Assembly: GCF_022919175.1 (NCBI RefSeq)
Contig: NZ_CP095043.1
Coordinates: forward strand, 1,116,001 to 1,180,000
Origin: Leucobacter rhizosphaerae
GTDB taxonomy: Bacteria > Actinomycetota > Actinomycetes > Actinomycetales > Microbacteriaceae
Length of the DNA: 64,000 nt
Reading direction: 5' to 3'
Shown: positions 1 through 8,629 of the stretch, in pieces
How the letters are laid out: every line of letters begins with the position of its first letter
How positions within the stretch are numbered: position 1 is the first letter of the stretch
The notes under the pieces: model-generated
Seen by the model: only the letters and a program-made list of their open reading frames with translations
Told to the model about the DNA's origin: nothing
Databases searched by the model: none
Translations under genes and position numbers: made by a program

Positions 1-814
1 CGTCGGCGACGCCGAACGCCTCGGCCCCGGAGACGCCGACGGGGTCTTCCTCGATCCCGCGCGGCGGACCGCCGGGCACCGCGACACCCGCAGGCTCGCG
101 TCCCCCGACGACTACTCCCCCTCGCTCACCTTCGCGTTCGATCTCGCCACCGCCCACGCCACCGGCATCAAGCTCGGCCCCGGCTTCGACCGGGAGTTGA
201 TCCCGCCCCACGCCGAGGCCCAGTGGGTCTCGGTCGACGGCCAGGTCGTCGAGATGGCGCTCTGGTGCGGGGCGGCCGCGCGCCGCGGGGTCACCCGTTC
301 CGCCCTGGTCCTCCGCTCGGAGTCCGGGATCGCGGAGCTGTCCGCGCCCGCAGACGCCCCGGACGCCGAGGTCCGCGACCTCGGGGAGTACCTCTACGAG
401 CCCGACGGCGCGGTGATCCGGGCCCGGCTGATCGGCGACCTGGCAGCGCGCCTCGACGCCGGCATGGTGAGCCCGGCCATCGCCTACCTCACCTCGGACC
501 GGCTGACCGCCACGCCGTTCGCGCAGGCCTTCCGGATCATCGAGACGCTCCCGTCGCGGGAGAAGGATCTGCGCCGCGCCCTCGCGGCGCGCGACATCGG
601 CACCCTGGAGATCAAGAAGCGGGGCGCCGACGTGGATCCCGCGGCGCTGCGGAAACGGCTCCGCCTCCAGGGGTCGCAGCACGCGACCCTGTTCCTGACG
701 CGCGTGGCCGGCCGGCACGTCGCGCTGCTCGCCGAGCGCTGCGTCGACGCGGGATCACCTGCTCCGTCTGCGCCGCCTGCGCCGCCCGGAAACGCCGAAC
801 CGGACCCCAGCTGA
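1..814 (+). CDS. THUMP-like domain, class I methyltransferase-related protein (5' end outside window)
   Basis: The reading frame is open from base 2 and the gene begins upstream of the window. The visible part starts in a Rossmann-type methyltransferase region with a DPARR motif (about codons 18-22 of the visible frame), the place where the NPPY-like motif lies in RNA methyltransferases. The C-terminal about 100 residues match the THUMP-like module typical of actinobacterial proteins of this family, including SREKDLRRAL, GTLEIKKRG and a final strand with LTRVAG. The family is annotated as SAM-dependent methyltransferase, but the substrate is unknown to me. The last about 18 residues are Pro/Ala-rich and probably disordered. 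It ends 36 bases from the convergent DUF4190 gene. Family assignment is fairly sure, function is not. Confidence 0.8.
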   Translation, partial: VGDAERLGPGDADGVFLDPARRTAGHRDTRRLASPDDYSPSLTFAFDLATAHATGIKLGPGFDRELIPPHAEAQWVSVDGQVVEMALWCGAAARRGVTRSALVLRSESGIAELSAPADAPDAEVRDLGEYLYEPDGAVIRARLIGDLAARLDAGMVSPAIAYLTSDRLTATPFAQAFRIIETLPSREKDLRRALAARDIGTLEIKKRGADVDPAALRKRLRLQGSQHATLFLTRVAGRHVALLAERCVDAGSPAPSAPPAPPGNAEPDPS

Positions 815-828
815 GCGCTGAGGTCCGG
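800..828 (+). terminator. Hairpin spanning the stop codon of the methyltransferase-related gene
   Basis: CCGGACC (800-806) pairs with GGTCCGG (822-828), and an inner CAGC/GCTG pair extends the stem, leaving the TGA stop at 812-814 in the loop. There is no U-tract, so it may be a weak or bidirectional terminator between the two convergent genes, or only a chance fold. Confidence 0.3.
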
Positions 829-850
829 TCCGTGTGCCGTGCGGCGAGTG

Positions 851-1225
851 CTACTGAGCGTTCTCGAGCTCCTGCAGCTGCTGCTGCAGCTCGGGATCGC
901 TGAGCGCGGCGCCGATGATCATGGCGACGACGATCATCGCGATGACCGCGAGCACGATCGCCAGCGCACCCGTGATGATACCGGTGAGGGTCATGCCCTT
1001 CGACTGGCCCTTCTTGCGGCCGATGATGCCGAGGATCAGGGCGACGATGCCGCCGATGATGCCAACGATGCTGATCGGCCACGCCAGCACGAGGCTGACG
1101 ATGCCGACGATCATCGAGGAGAGCGCGAGGCCCTTGGACTCGGGAGCGGGTGCTGCGCCGTATCCGGGAGCAGCGGGCGGCGCGGTGTACGCGGGCGGGG
1201 TGTTCTCGGGCAGGTTCTCAGACAT
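851..1225 (-). CDS. DUF4190-like small membrane protein
   Basis: The product has 124 residues. The first about 30 are Pro/Ala-rich and cytoplasmic or extended (with PAYTAPPAAPG). Two hydrophobic stretches follow, about residues 34-68 and 76-108, separated by the positively charged loop GRKKGQSKG, which is the arrangement of the DUF4190 family. The short C-terminal tail is rich in Gln and Glu. A strong AGGAG lies in front of the ATG. The function of the family is unknown; such proteins are common in Gram-positive bacteria next to envelope or sortase-related genes, but no such partner is seen here. It appears to be a single-gene transcript with its own promoter region at 1226-1340. Confidence 0.75.
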   Translation of the reverse strand: MSENLPENTPPAYTAPPAAPGYGAAPAPESKGLALSSMIVGIVSLVLAWPISIVGIIGGIVALILGIIGRKKGQSKGMTLTGIITGALAIVLAVIAMIVVAMIIGAALSDPELQQQLQELENAQ

Positions 1226-1310
1226 ACATTCTCCTAGGTATTCATCGTCGAAGTGGGTGTCTCCCCGTTTCGCTCTTCTAAGATAACGTTCAGGTTCATC
1301 TGATGTCGCG

Positions 1311-1335
1311 TGATTTGCACGAGATTTGCAAATCA
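1311..1335. promoter_or_regulatory. Palindromic operator-like site upstream of the DUF4190 gene
   Basis: TGATTTGC (1311-1318) and GCAAATCA (1328-1335) form an 8-bp inverted repeat, and GATTTGCAAATC (1323-1334) is by itself a perfect 12-bp palindrome, so the half-site occurs three times. The site is A+T-rich within a G+C-rich background and lies just upstream of a possible promoter (GCGACA, 17 bases, TTATCT on the minus strand). A repressor or activator site is an inference. Confidence 0.35.
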
Positions 1336-1357
1336 GATCTGTAGGAACCTCACGAAC

Positions 1358-1375
1358 ACCGCCGCTTCGGCGGGT
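1358..1375 (-). terminator. Short G+C-rich hairpin at the end of tsaD
   Basis: ACCGCCG and CGGCGGGT flank a CTT loop directly after the tsaD stop codon. The stem is stable but short and has no U-tract, so factor-dependent termination or mere 3'-end protection is as likely. Confidence 0.3.
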
Positions 1376-2457
1376 CAGCGGACCTGGATCTCCTGCACGG
1401 GCAGGCTCGAGTCGGCGCCGAAGTCGAGCGTGGACGGCGCGTGCCCCGCCGCGACCAGCTGCGCGCCGAGCGAGGCGATCATCGCGCCGTTGTCGGTGCA
1501 GAGCGAGAGCGGCGGGACCCGGAGTGCGACCCCGGCCGCGTCGGCGCGCTGCTGCGCGAGCTCGCGCACCCGTGCGTTCGCCACGACACCGCCGCCGAGC
1601 AGCAGGCGCGGCACGCCGTGATCCCGACAGGCCGCGATCGCCTTCGTGAGCAGCACGTCGGCCACCGCCTCCCGGAAACTCGCGGCGACGTCGGCGACGG
1701 GCACCTCCTCGCCCGCGGCGACCCGCTTCTCCACCCAGCGGGCGACCGAGGTCTTCAGCCCCGAGAAGGAGAAGTCGTAACGGTGCTTCGCGAGGTCCTT
1801 CGGCAGCGAGAGCCCGCGCGGGAAGCGGATCGCCGCGGGGTTCCCGTCGGCGGCGACACGATCGATGTGCGGGCCGCCGGGGTAGGGCAGCCCGAGCAAT
1901 CGGGCGACCTTGTCGAACGCCTCGCCCGCGGCGTCGTCGATCGTCTCGCCGAGCAGCTCCACATCCGACACGAGATCCCGCACGAGCAGCAGGGAGGTGT
2001 GTCCACCCGACACCAGCAGGGCGATCGTCGGAAGTTCGAGTTCGCCTACCTCGCCCACGGCGCCGCGCAGGCCGTCGCCCTGCAGCAGATCCGCCCCCAC
2101 GTGCCCCACCAGGTGGTTCACGGCGTAGAGCGGCACGTCGAGCGACACCGCGAGGGCCTTCGCCGCCGCGACCCCGACCATGAGCGCCCCCGCCAGTCCG
2201 GGCCCGCAGGTCACGGCGATCGCGTCGAGATCCGCGAGCGAGACCTCGGCGTCGGCGAGCGCTCGCTCGATCGTGGGGGTCATGGCCTCGAGGTGCGCCC
2301 GCGCCGCGACCTCCGGAATCACCCCGCCGAAGCGCGCGTGCTCGTCCATGGAGGAGGCGATCGCGTTCGCGAGCAGCGTGCGTCCGCGCACGATCCCGAC
2401 CCCGGTCTCATCGCAGCTGGTCTCGATGCCGAGGACCAGCGGTTCGTGGGCGCTCAT
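1375..2457 (-). CDS. tsaD: tRNA N6-adenosine threonylcarbamoyltransferase TsaD
   Basis: TsaD transfers the threonylcarbamoyl group onto A37 of tRNAs that read ANN codons, together with TsaB and TsaE. The 360-residue protein has the ASKHA fold start GIETSCDET (about residues 10-18), the metal-binding pair H115 and H119 in NHLVGH, the glycine-rich SGGHTSL segment and the C-terminal CTDNGAM with the third metal ligand Asp. Length is normal for bacterial TsaD. Its ATG overlaps the rimI stop by four bases (ATGA, 2454-2457), so it is translationally coupled and is the last gene of the acpS-alr-tsaE-tsaB-rimI-tsaD block. All TsaBDE components lie together here. Confidence 0.97.
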   Translation of the reverse strand: MSAHEPLVLGIETSCDETGVGIVRGRTLLANAIASSMDEHARFGGVIPEVAARAHLEAMTPTIERALADAEVSLADLDAIAVTCGPGLAGALMVGVAAAKALAVSLDVPLYAVNHLVGHVGADLLQGDGLRGAVGEVGELELPTIALLVSGGHTSLLLVRDLVSDVELLGETIDDAAGEAFDKVARLLGLPYPGGPHIDRVAADGNPAAIRFPRGLSLPKDLAKHRYDFSFSGLKTSVARWVEKRVAAGEEVPVADVAASFREAVADVLLTKAIAACRDHGVPRLLLGGGVVANARVRELAQQRADAAGVALRVPPLSLCTDNGAMIASLGAQLVAAGHAPSTLDFGADSSLPVQEIQVR

Positions 2458-2930
2458 GCGGGATCCTTCACGTCGAGTTTCATCACCACGGCATCGACGC
2501 CGTCGGGCTGGTAGTAGCGGGGGCGGATCCCGATCTCGACGAACCCGAGAGAGGTGTAGAGCCCCTGCGCCACGGGGTTGTCGGCGCGGACCTCGAGGAA
2601 GATCTCGCGCACGCCGCGGGATCGCGCCTCCGCGATGAGCGCGACCATGAGCCGGCGTCCGGCGCCCACCCCCCGCGTCTCCGGGGTGAGGGCGATGGTC
2701 TGGATGTCGCCCTCCGTGCCCACGGCCAGCAGCCCGCCGTAGCCGCGCACGGCTCCGGCGTCGTCCACCAGCACGAGATAGCAGCGGTGATCAGCCGAGA
2801 GCTCCTCGCGCACGAGGTCGCGGCTCCAGGCCTCCCCGGTGAACACGGCGTGTTCGATCTCCCAGACCGCGTCGAGATCGTCGAGCGTGGCGGGTCGGAG
2901 GTGGAGGCCCGGGAGCGCTGCCGGGGTCAC
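2454..2930 (-). CDS. rimI: Ribosomal protein S18-alanine N-acetyltransferase RimI
   Basis: This is a GNAT-fold acetyltransferase of about 158 residues. The acetyl-CoA binding loop is visible in [10 protein letters not shown], preceded by the strand IQTIALTPE, and the C-terminal half has the typical [20 protein letters not shown] motif of RimI proteins. The GTG at 2930 was chosen as start because it overlaps the tsaB stop (GTGA) as the other genes of this operon do; the open frame extends further upstream but only as antisense-like noise inside tsaB. In Escherichia coli RimI acetylates the N-terminal alanine of ribosomal protein S18; location between tsaB and tsaD is the usual actinobacterial order. 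Confidence 0.93.
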   Translation of the reverse strand: MTPAALPGLHLRPATLDDLDAVWEIEHAVFTGEAWSRDLVREELSADHRCYLVLVDDAGAVRGYGGLLAVGTEGDIQTIALTPETRGVGAGRRLMVALIAEARSRGVREIFLEVRADNPVAQGLYTSLGFVEIGIRPRYYQPDGVDAVVMKLDVKDPA

Positions 2931-3610
2931 GTGCTGACCCGCTTCGGCGCGCCGGGCTGCGCCACGTCGGGCGCGCGCAGGTACACGGCGCGGTCGGATT
3001 CGAAGCCGTGCCCGGCCGCGAGTCGGCGGGAGGCGAGCTCGACGAGCCGGCCCGCGGGGATCCGCTCGGGCCAGACGTCGGCCGCGGTCGGCTCGAGCCG
3101 ATCCCGCGGCACGAGGTGGGGGTCGACCGCGCGCTCGGGCACGCCCGCCCAGTCGAGGCCGCGGTACTCCGTCACGAAGAGCTCGCGCCGCTTGGCGTCC
3201 TGGATCACCCGCACTCCGGCGGACGCGCCGCGCTCCAGCACCTCGAGCGCGACCGCCTCGTGGCCCTGCAGGGGCAGGAGCGGCACGCCCCGCCCGAGGG
3301 CGAAGGCGTGGGCGGCGGCGATCCCGACGCGGAGCCCCGTGAACGGGCCGGGGCCGATCCCGACGACCACCCCCGTGACCTCGCTGGGTGATACCCCGGC
3401 GGCCTCGAACAGCCCGGCGAGCATGCCGCCGATGGCCTCGGCGTGGCGCAGCGGATCCGCGCTCGTCGCCTGGACGACCCGCCCCGCGGCGCCGAGCGCG
3501 ACACTGGTGCCGAGCGCGGTGTCGATCGCGAGGAGCACCTGGTCCGGTGCGCTCGCGGCGGACTGCAGATCGATCACTTCGAACGCGACCCGGTCGACGG
3601 CGTCGCTCAC
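2927..3610 (-). CDS. tsaB: tRNA threonylcarbamoyladenosine biosynthesis protein TsaB
   Basis: TsaB is the inactive ASKHA partner that heterodimerises with TsaD. The 227-residue protein shows LLAIDTALGTSVAL near residue 30 and the diagnostic GIGPGPFTGLRVG (about residues 85-97), while the metal-binding histidines of TsaD are absent, as expected. The ATG overlaps the tsaE stop by four bases (3607-3610). About 20 extra residues precede the conserved core, so translation could in principle start at an internal codon, but the ATGA overlap supports the given start. Confidence 0.93.
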   Translation of the reverse strand: MSDAVDRVAFEVIDLQSAASAPDQVLLAIDTALGTSVALGAAGRVVQATSADPLRHAEAIGGMLAGLFEAAGVSPSEVTGVVVGIGPGPFTGLRVGIAAAHAFALGRGVPLLPLQGHEAVALEVLERGASAGVRVIQDAKRRELFVTEYRGLDWAGVPERAVDPHLVPRDRLEPTAADVWPERIPAGRLVELASRRLAAGHGFESDRAVYLRAPDVAQPGAPKRVST

Positions 3611-4167
3611 GGCAGCACTCCTTCACTCCAGCGCGGGCCGAACCCGCGCAGGGTCACGATCCTCGGCTCGACCAGTTCTTCGCCCCAAGCATCGTCAGCG
3701 GGGTCTTCGAGCGCATGAGTCGATGCCGTACCGGCTGCGCCGTCGGATGCCACACCGTCACCCGTGGGCCGCTCGATCACGAGCTCCGCCCAGGACTCGC
3801 GCCCCTCGAGCAGTCCGGCGCCCCACTCGGCCACGACGACCGAGCCCGCGAAGTCCAGATCCAGATCGTCCAGCTCCGTGGCGTCGGCGAGCCGGTACGC
3901 ATCGACGTGCACGAGCGGCGCTCCGCCGACGAGCGAGGGGTGGGTGCGAGCGATCACAAACGTCGGGCTCTGCACCGGGCCCCGGATCCCGAGCCCCTCG
4001 CCGATTCCGCGCGTCAGCGTCGTTTTGCCCGCACCCAGCGGGCCGGTCAGGATCACGAGGTCTCCGGCGCCCAGGCGACGCCCGAGTGCGACCCCGAGCC
4101 CGTGCATGGCGTCGGGGTCTGATATCTCGACCGTTCGCGTCGATGCGGCTGGCCCCGAGTCCGTCAC
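3607..4167 (-). CDS. tsaE: tRNA threonylcarbamoyladenosine biosynthesis ATPase TsaE
   Basis: TsaE is the small P-loop ATPase that resets the TsaBD complex. The P-loop GPLGAGKTT lies at residues 42-50 and the family motifs SPTFV and HVDAYRL follow, with VVAEWG as the Walker B-like strand. The product is 186 residues, longer than the common about 150, because of a C-terminal tail of about 45 residues that is acidic and Ala/Gly-rich before ending in RIVTLRGFG. The GTG at 4167 overlaps the alr stop (GTGA), which decides the start. Confidence 0.93.
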   Translation of the reverse strand: MTDSGPAASTRTVEISDPDAMHGLGVALGRRLGAGDLVILTGPLGAGKTTLTRGIGEGLGIRGPVQSPTFVIARTHPSLVGGAPLVHVDAYRLADATELDDLDLDFAGSVVVAEWGAGLLEGRESWAELVIERPTGDGVASDGAAGTASTHALEDPADDAWGEELVEPRIVTLRGFGPRWSEGVLP

Positions 4168-5300
4168 GAGGCCGGCCCGTCGACGGGGATCCGGCGCACG
4201 CGTGGACCGATGCCCACGACGATCTCGTAGTTGATGGTCCGCATGAGTCCCGCCCAGATCTCCACGGGCGGGTGGCCCTGCTCGGGATCCCCGAACAGCA
4301 CCACCTCGTCGCCGAGTTCGAGGCGGCCGGCGAGCGGTCCGACGTCGACGATGAACTGATCCATGCCGATGCGCCCGACGATCGGCCGGTGCTCCCCCGC
4401 CACCGTCACCCACGCGCCGGCGCCGTTCAGGGCGCGCGGCATGCCGTCGGCGTACCCGATCGGCACGAGCGCGAGGGTGGTCGCTGTCTCGCAGACGTGG
4501 TTGAAGCCGTAGGAGACGCCGGTCCCGGCTGGCACCCCCCGGAGCGCCACGATCTCCGCGCGGAGCGTCATCGCCGGGATGAGCCCGAGCTGCGCGGAGG
4601 TCTGATCGGCGAACGGGCTGAGGCCGAAGGCCGCGACCCCCACGCGCACGGTGTTGTAGTGCAGGTGCGGCGAGCGCAGGGTCGCCGCACTGGCCGCGAG
4701 GTGGATCATGTCGGGCTCGATACCGACGGCGCGGAGCCCGGCGACGGCCGCGTCGAATCGCTCGGCTTGCAGGCGGTCGTTCGCGTCTCCCGCGTTGGCC
4801 AGGTGGCTGAAGATGCCGGTGACGCGCACGAGGCCCGCCGCGACGAGTTCGGCGGCGCGTGCGAAGAGCGCCTCCCACTCCTCGGGGGCGGCGCCGTTGC
4901 GGCTGAGCCCGGTGTCGACCTTGAACTGGACGGTGGCGACACTGCCGAGCGCCCGCGCGGCCTCGGCGACGGCCTCGAGCTGCTGCAGGTGGCTGACGCC
5001 GATCTCGATCCGCGCGGCCACGGCGTCGGCGAAGTCGACACGGGCCCCGTGCAGCCAGCAGAGGATCGGTGCGTCGATCCCGTGCTCCCGAAGGGTGAGG
5101 GCCTCCTCCAGGTCGGCGGTGGCGACCATCGCCGCGCCGCCGGCGAGCGCTGCCTCGGCCGCAATGGCGGCGCCGTGGCCGTAGCCGTCGGCCTTCACCA
5201 CGACGATGACCGCGCCGCCCGTGAGCTCGCGGACGCGGGCGACGTTGTGCCGGATCGCGCCGACGGAGATCTCCGCCACGCGTATGGATCCTGTCCTCAT
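4164..5300 (-). CDS. alr: Alanine racemase
   Basis: Alr interconverts L- and D-alanine with pyridoxal phosphate and supplies D-Ala for peptidoglycan. The N-terminal barrel carries the PLP lysine K36 in VVKADGYGHG, and the C-terminal beta domain carries the second catalytic base Tyr in VSYGFNH and the substrate-proximal MDQF segment. The length of 378 residues is normal. The ATG at 5300 was chosen over an ATG 15 codons upstream because it overlaps the acpS stop (ATGA) and the next residues match the family start (IRVAEIS). Its place between acpS and tsaE is typical of actinobacteria. Confidence 0.96.
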   Translation of the reverse strand: MRTGSIRVAEISVGAIRHNVARVRELTGGAVIVVVKADGYGHGAAIAAEAALAGGAAMVATADLEEALTLREHGIDAPILCWLHGARVDFADAVAARIEIGVSHLQQLEAVAEAARALGSVATVQFKVDTGLSRNGAAPEEWEALFARAAELVAAGLVRVTGIFSHLANAGDANDRLQAERFDAAVAGLRAVGIEPDMIHLAASAATLRSPHLHYNTVRVGVAAFGLSPFADQTSAQLGLIPAMTLRAEIVALRGVPAGTGVSYGFNHVCETATTLALVPIGYADGMPRALNGAGAWVTVAGEHRPIVGRIGMDQFIVDVGPLAGRLELGDEVVLFGDPEQGHPPVEIWAGLMRTINYEIVVGIGPRVRRIPVDGPAS

Positions 5301-5722
5301 GCGCTCTCGCCTCCGTTCTCGGTCGTTCCTCGGTGCTCTGCCCACCCTGGCTCGAGCGTACTCCCGCCGCTGCTCGACTCGACGATCACAAACGCCGTCG
5401 CCACCCCCGCGTCGTGGGTGAGCGAGAGGTGCACCCGATCCGCGCCGCGGGCGACGAGCGCCGCGCGGAGCCCGGGACCGCCGACGAACACCGGCGCACG
5501 GTCGTCGTCCCGTCCCACCGCCATGTCGTGCCAGGTGAGCTCGCCGGATCCGCCGAGCGCCTTGATGAGCGCTTCGCGCGCGGCGAACCGGGCGGCGAGC
5601 GACGCCGCGCCGAGCGGCTGCTCGTCCGGGGCGAACAGCCGGGTGCGAAGGGCGGGTGTGCGCGCGAGCTGGCGCTCGAAGCGCGGGATGTCGACCGTGT
5701 CGACGCCGATCCCACGAATCAT
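5297..5722 (-). CDS. acpS: Holo-[acyl-carrier-protein] synthase
   Basis: AcpS transfers 4'-phosphopantetheine from coenzyme A to acyl carrier protein. Magnesium ligands are visible as D8 in GIGVDTVDIPRFE and E50 in FAAREALIKAL, and the LSLTHDAGVATA segment close to the C-terminus fits the family. The protein has 141 residues, about 20 more than the minimal AcpS, the extra being a Gly/Ser-rich tail. It starts 40 bases after the glmS stop, so it may be read through from glmS, and it is translationally coupled to alr. Confidence 0.95.
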   Translation of the reverse strand: MIRGIGVDTVDIPRFERQLARTPALRTRLFAPDEQPLGAASLAARFAAREALIKALGGSGELTWHDMAVGRDDDRAPVFVGGPGLRAALVARGADRVHLSLTHDAGVATAFVIVESSSGGSTLEPGWAEHRGTTENGGESA

Positions 5723-5762
5723 GTCGTGCCTCCTCGCACCGCGACCCCTCGGCCGCGGCGCC

Positions 5763-7613
5763 TTACTCCACGGTGACGGACTTCGCGAGGTTGCGCGGCT
5801 GATCGACGTCGAGGCCCTTCACCGTCGACAGCTCCAGCGCGAACCACTGCAGCGGGATGACCTGCAGCAGCGGCTCGAAGAGCGCATCGGCGAGCGGGAG
5901 CCGGATCACGTCGTCGGCGTAGGGCAGCACCGCGGTGTCGCCCTTCTCCACGATCGCGATGACGCGTGCCCCGCGCGCGCGGATCTCCTGGATGTTCGAG
6001 ACGACCTTCGAGTGCATGAGCGGCGACGTGCGCGGACTCGGTACCAGCACGAAGACCGGCTGGCCGTGATCGATGAGCGCGATCGGACCGTGCTTGAGCT
6101 CGCCGGCGGCGAAGCCCTCGGCGTGGATGTAGGCGATCTCCTTGAGCTTGAGCGCGCCCTCGAGTGCCGCCGGGTAACCGACGTGGCGACCGAGGAAGAG
6201 CACCGAGCGGGTGTCGGCCATCCAGTGCGCGAGCTGCGCGATCTGGGTGTGCGTGTCGACGGCCTCGCGGAGCTTCTCGGGGAGCGTCTCGAACTGCCGC
6301 ACGGCGTCGGCCTGCGTCTCGGCGGACAGCGTGCCGCGGACGCGCCCGAGGTGGAGCCCGATGAGGTAGAGCGCCGTGATCTGCGCGGTGAAGGCCTTCG
6401 TCGAGGCGACGGCGACCTCCGGCCCGGCGTGCGTGTACACGGCGGCGTCGGACTCGCGCGGGATCGTGGCGCTCTGCGTGTTGCACACGGACACGGTAGT
6501 GACGCCCTGCTCGACGGCGTACTTCACGGCCATGAGGGTGTCCATGGTCTCACCCGACTGGCTCACCGAGATCACCATGGTGCGGTCGGTGAGCACGGGA
6601 TCGCGGTAGCGGAACTCGTGGCTGAGCTGCACCTCGACCGGGATCCGGGCCCACTGCTCGATCGCATAGGCGCCGATCATGCCGGCGTAGGAGGCGGTGC
6701 CGCAGGCGATGATGATGATCCGGTCGACGTTCGTGAGCCGCTCGGCGCCGAGGGCGGTGAGCTCGGGGATCTCGACCGCGTCGCCCGAGATCCGGCCGCG
6801 CACCGTGTTCGCCACGGAATCGGGCTGCTCGTTGATCTCCTTCGCCATGAACGAGGACCAGCCGCCCTTGTCCGCGGCGTCGGCGTCCCACTCGACCTCG
6901 TACTCGGCGAACTCGACGGGGGTGCCGGCGAAGTCGGTGATGCGCACCTCGTCCGGCGTGATGATCGCGATGTTGTCCTCGTCGACCGCCACGGCGCGAC
7001 GGGTGGAGGAGACGAAGGCCGCGACGTCGGAGCCGAGGAAGTTCTCCCCCTCGCCGAGCCCGACCACGAGGGGCGAGTGATGGCGCGCCGCCACGACCTT
7101 GCCGGGCTCGTCGCGGTGCATCGCGAGCAGGGTGAAGGTGCCGTGCAGGCGGGCGACGACCGTGCGGAACGCGGTCTCGAGATCCCCGACGCGCGCGACC
7201 TCGAGACCGAGGAGCGCCGCGACGACCTCGGTGTCGGTCTCGCCGATGAGCGTGATCCCGGCCGCTTCGACCTCGGCGCGCAGCTCCGCGAAGTTCTCGA
7301 CGATCCCATTGTGGATCAGCGCGAGCTTGCCGTCGTCCCCGAGGTGCGGGTGCGCGTTCTCGTCCGTCGGGCCGCCGTGGGTCGCCCAGCGGGTGTGCCC
7401 GATGCCGGTGCCCTGAGCCGTGAGCGGGCTCACCTCGAGCAGTTCCTCGAGTCGCACGAGCTTGCCGGCGCGCTTGCGCACGCCGATGTTCCCGGCCTCG
7501 TCGATGACCGCCACGCCGGCCGAGTCGTACCCCCGGTACTCCAGTCGCCGCAGTCCGCTCAGCAGTGCCTCGACCGTGTCATTCGGTCCGACATATCCAA
7601 CGATTCCACACAT
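5763..7613 (-). CDS. glmS: Glutamine--fructose-6-phosphate aminotransferase (isomerizing)
   Basis: GlmS makes glucosamine 6-phosphate, the first step of UDP-GlcNAc synthesis, and so acts in one pathway with GlmM at 9.1-10.5 kb. The ATG at 7613 was chosen because removal of the initiator Met exposes the nucleophilic Cys of MCGIVGYVG. The glutaminase domain (about 1-235, with GHTRWATHG) is followed by two SIS sugar-isomerase domains (SQSGETMDT and VFVLVPS regions) and the conserved end LAKSVTVE. The 616-residue length is normal. No glmS ribozyme was recognised upstream. A TAAACT hexamer lies 7 bases before the ATG (7621-7626), which would make the mRNA leaderless. Confidence 0.97.
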   Translation of the reverse strand: MCGIVGYVGPNDTVEALLSGLRRLEYRGYDSAGVAVIDEAGNIGVRKRAGKLVRLEELLEVSPLTAQGTGIGHTRWATHGGPTDENAHPHLGDDGKLALIHNGIVENFAELRAEVEAAGITLIGETDTEVVAALLGLEVARVGDLETAFRTVVARLHGTFTLLAMHRDEPGKVVAARHHSPLVVGLGEGENFLGSDVAAFVSSTRRAVAVDEDNIAIITPDEVRITDFAGTPVEFAEYEVEWDADAADKGGWSSFMAKEINEQPDSVANTVRGRISGDAVEIPELTALGAERLTNVDRIIIIACGTASYAGMIGAYAIEQWARIPVEVQLSHEFRYRDPVLTDRTMVISVSQSGETMDTLMAVKYAVEQGVTTVSVCNTQSATIPRESDAAVYTHAGPEVAVASTKAFTAQITALYLIGLHLGRVRGTLSAETQADAVRQFETLPEKLREAVDTHTQIAQLAHWMADTRSVLFLGRHVGYPAALEGALKLKEIAYIHAEGFAAGELKHGPIALIDHGQPVFVLVPSPRTSPLMHSKVVSNIQEIRARGARVIAIVEKGDTAVLPYADDVIRLPLADALFEPLLQVIPLQWFALELSTVKGLDVDQPRNLAKSVTVE

Positions 7614-7620
7614 GCGTTCC

Positions 7621-7626
7621 AGTTTA
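7621..7626 (-). promoter_or_regulatory. Putative -10 box of glmS (leaderless)
   Basis: On the minus strand TAAACT ends 7 bases before the glmS ATG. With initiation 6-8 bases after the -10 box the transcript would begin at the start codon. Only 32 bases separate glmS from the divergent coaA, so both promoters are packed here. Confidence 0.4.
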
Positions 7627-7645
7627 GTGGCACCATGGATGAACA

Positions 7646-8629
7646 ATGGCCGAGACAAGCACCGCACCCGTCACCACGGACACCCACGCACTCGTGCGAC
7701 CGGAGTTCACCTCCCCCTTCACCGAGATCGGCCGGGCGGAGTGGGCCCGCCTCGCCGGCGAGACGCCGATGCCGCTCTCCGAGCGCGAGGTCTCGGAGTT
7801 CCGCGGACTGGGCGAGCCGCTCGACATGGCGGAGGTGTCGGAGGTCTACCGACCGCTCAGCCGTCTCATCAACCAGTACGCGATCGCTGCGCGCGAGATG
7901 CACCAGCGCACCCGGGGGTTTCTCGGCCGCAACGACGAGCGGCAGAGCCCGTTTGTCATCGGCATCGCCGGCTCCGTGGCCGTGGGCAAGTCGACGGTCG
8001 CCCGTATCCTGCGCGATCTGCTCGCCCGCTGGCCGGAGACCCCGCGCGTGGAGCTCGTGACGACCGACGGGTTCCTGTACCCGAACGCGGAGCTGCAGCG
8101 GCGCGGGATAGCGGCGCGCAAGGGGTTCCCCGAGTCCTACGATCGCCGCGCGCTGCTCCGCTTCGTGTCGCAGGTGAAGGCTGGCGTCGCCGAGGTGAAG
8201 GCTCCCCACTACAGCCACTTGATCTACGACATCGTGCCCGACGAATTCACGGTCGTGCGGCGGCCGGACATTCTCATCGTCGAGGGGCTGAACGTGCTGC
8301 AGCCCGCATCGATGCAGCACCCGCTCGCCGTGAGCGACCTCTTCGACTTCTCGGTGTACGTGGACGCGCGCACGGGCGACATCCGCCGCTGGTACCGCGA
8401 TCGTTTCCTGCACCTCCGCGAGAGCGCGTTCGCGAACCCCGACTCCTACTTCCGACGCTTCGCGACGCTCGACGACGATGCCGCCGTGGCACTCGCCGAC
8501 GAGTACTGGACGAACATCAACCACCCGAACCTCATCGAGAACATCCGGCCGACGCGCGCCCGGGCGACGCTCGTGCTCCGCAAGGAGGCGGACCACCGGG
8601 TGCAGAAGGTGCTGCTGCGCAAGCTCTAG
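7646..8629 (+). CDS. coaA: Type I pantothenate kinase
   Basis: CoaA phosphorylates pantothenate, the first and controlling step of coenzyme A synthesis. The 327-residue protein has the Walker A sequence GSVAVGKST (about residues 109-117), the TTDGFLYPN strand, the HYSHLIYD segment and the substrate/dimer motif [12 protein letters not shown], all diagnostic of the prokaryotic type I enzyme. The start is fixed by an in-frame stop two codons upstream. It is transcribed divergently from glmS, and its stop codon shares the palindrome CTAG with the convergent DUF3995 gene. Confidence 0.97.
   Translation: MAETSTAPVTTDTHALVRPEFTSPFTEIGRAEWARLAGETPMPLSEREVSEFRGLGEPLDMAEVSEVYRPLSRLINQYAIAAREMHQRTRGFLGRNDERQSPFVIGIAGSVAVGKSTVARILRDLLARWPETPRVELVTTDGFLYPNAELQRRGIAARKGFPESYDRRALLRFVSQVKAGVAEVKAPHYSHLIYDIVPDEFTVVRRPDILIVEGLNVLQPASMQHPLAVSDLFDFSVYVDARTGDIRRWYRDRFLHLRESAFANPDSYFRRFATLDDDAAVALADEYWTNINHPNLIENIRPTRARATLVLRKEADHRVQKVLLRKL

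Noticed and set aside
7614..7645. glmS ribozyme or riboswitch upstream of glmS
   Set aside because: Only 32 bases separate glmS from coaA, too short for the ribozyme, and no matching fold was seen.
2787..8060. A very long open frame on the plus strand (about 1750 codons) opposite rimI-glmS
   Set aside because: It is the mirror of real minus-strand genes in high G+C DNA, with Arg/Pro/Ser-rich composition, no family motif and no ribosome binding site.
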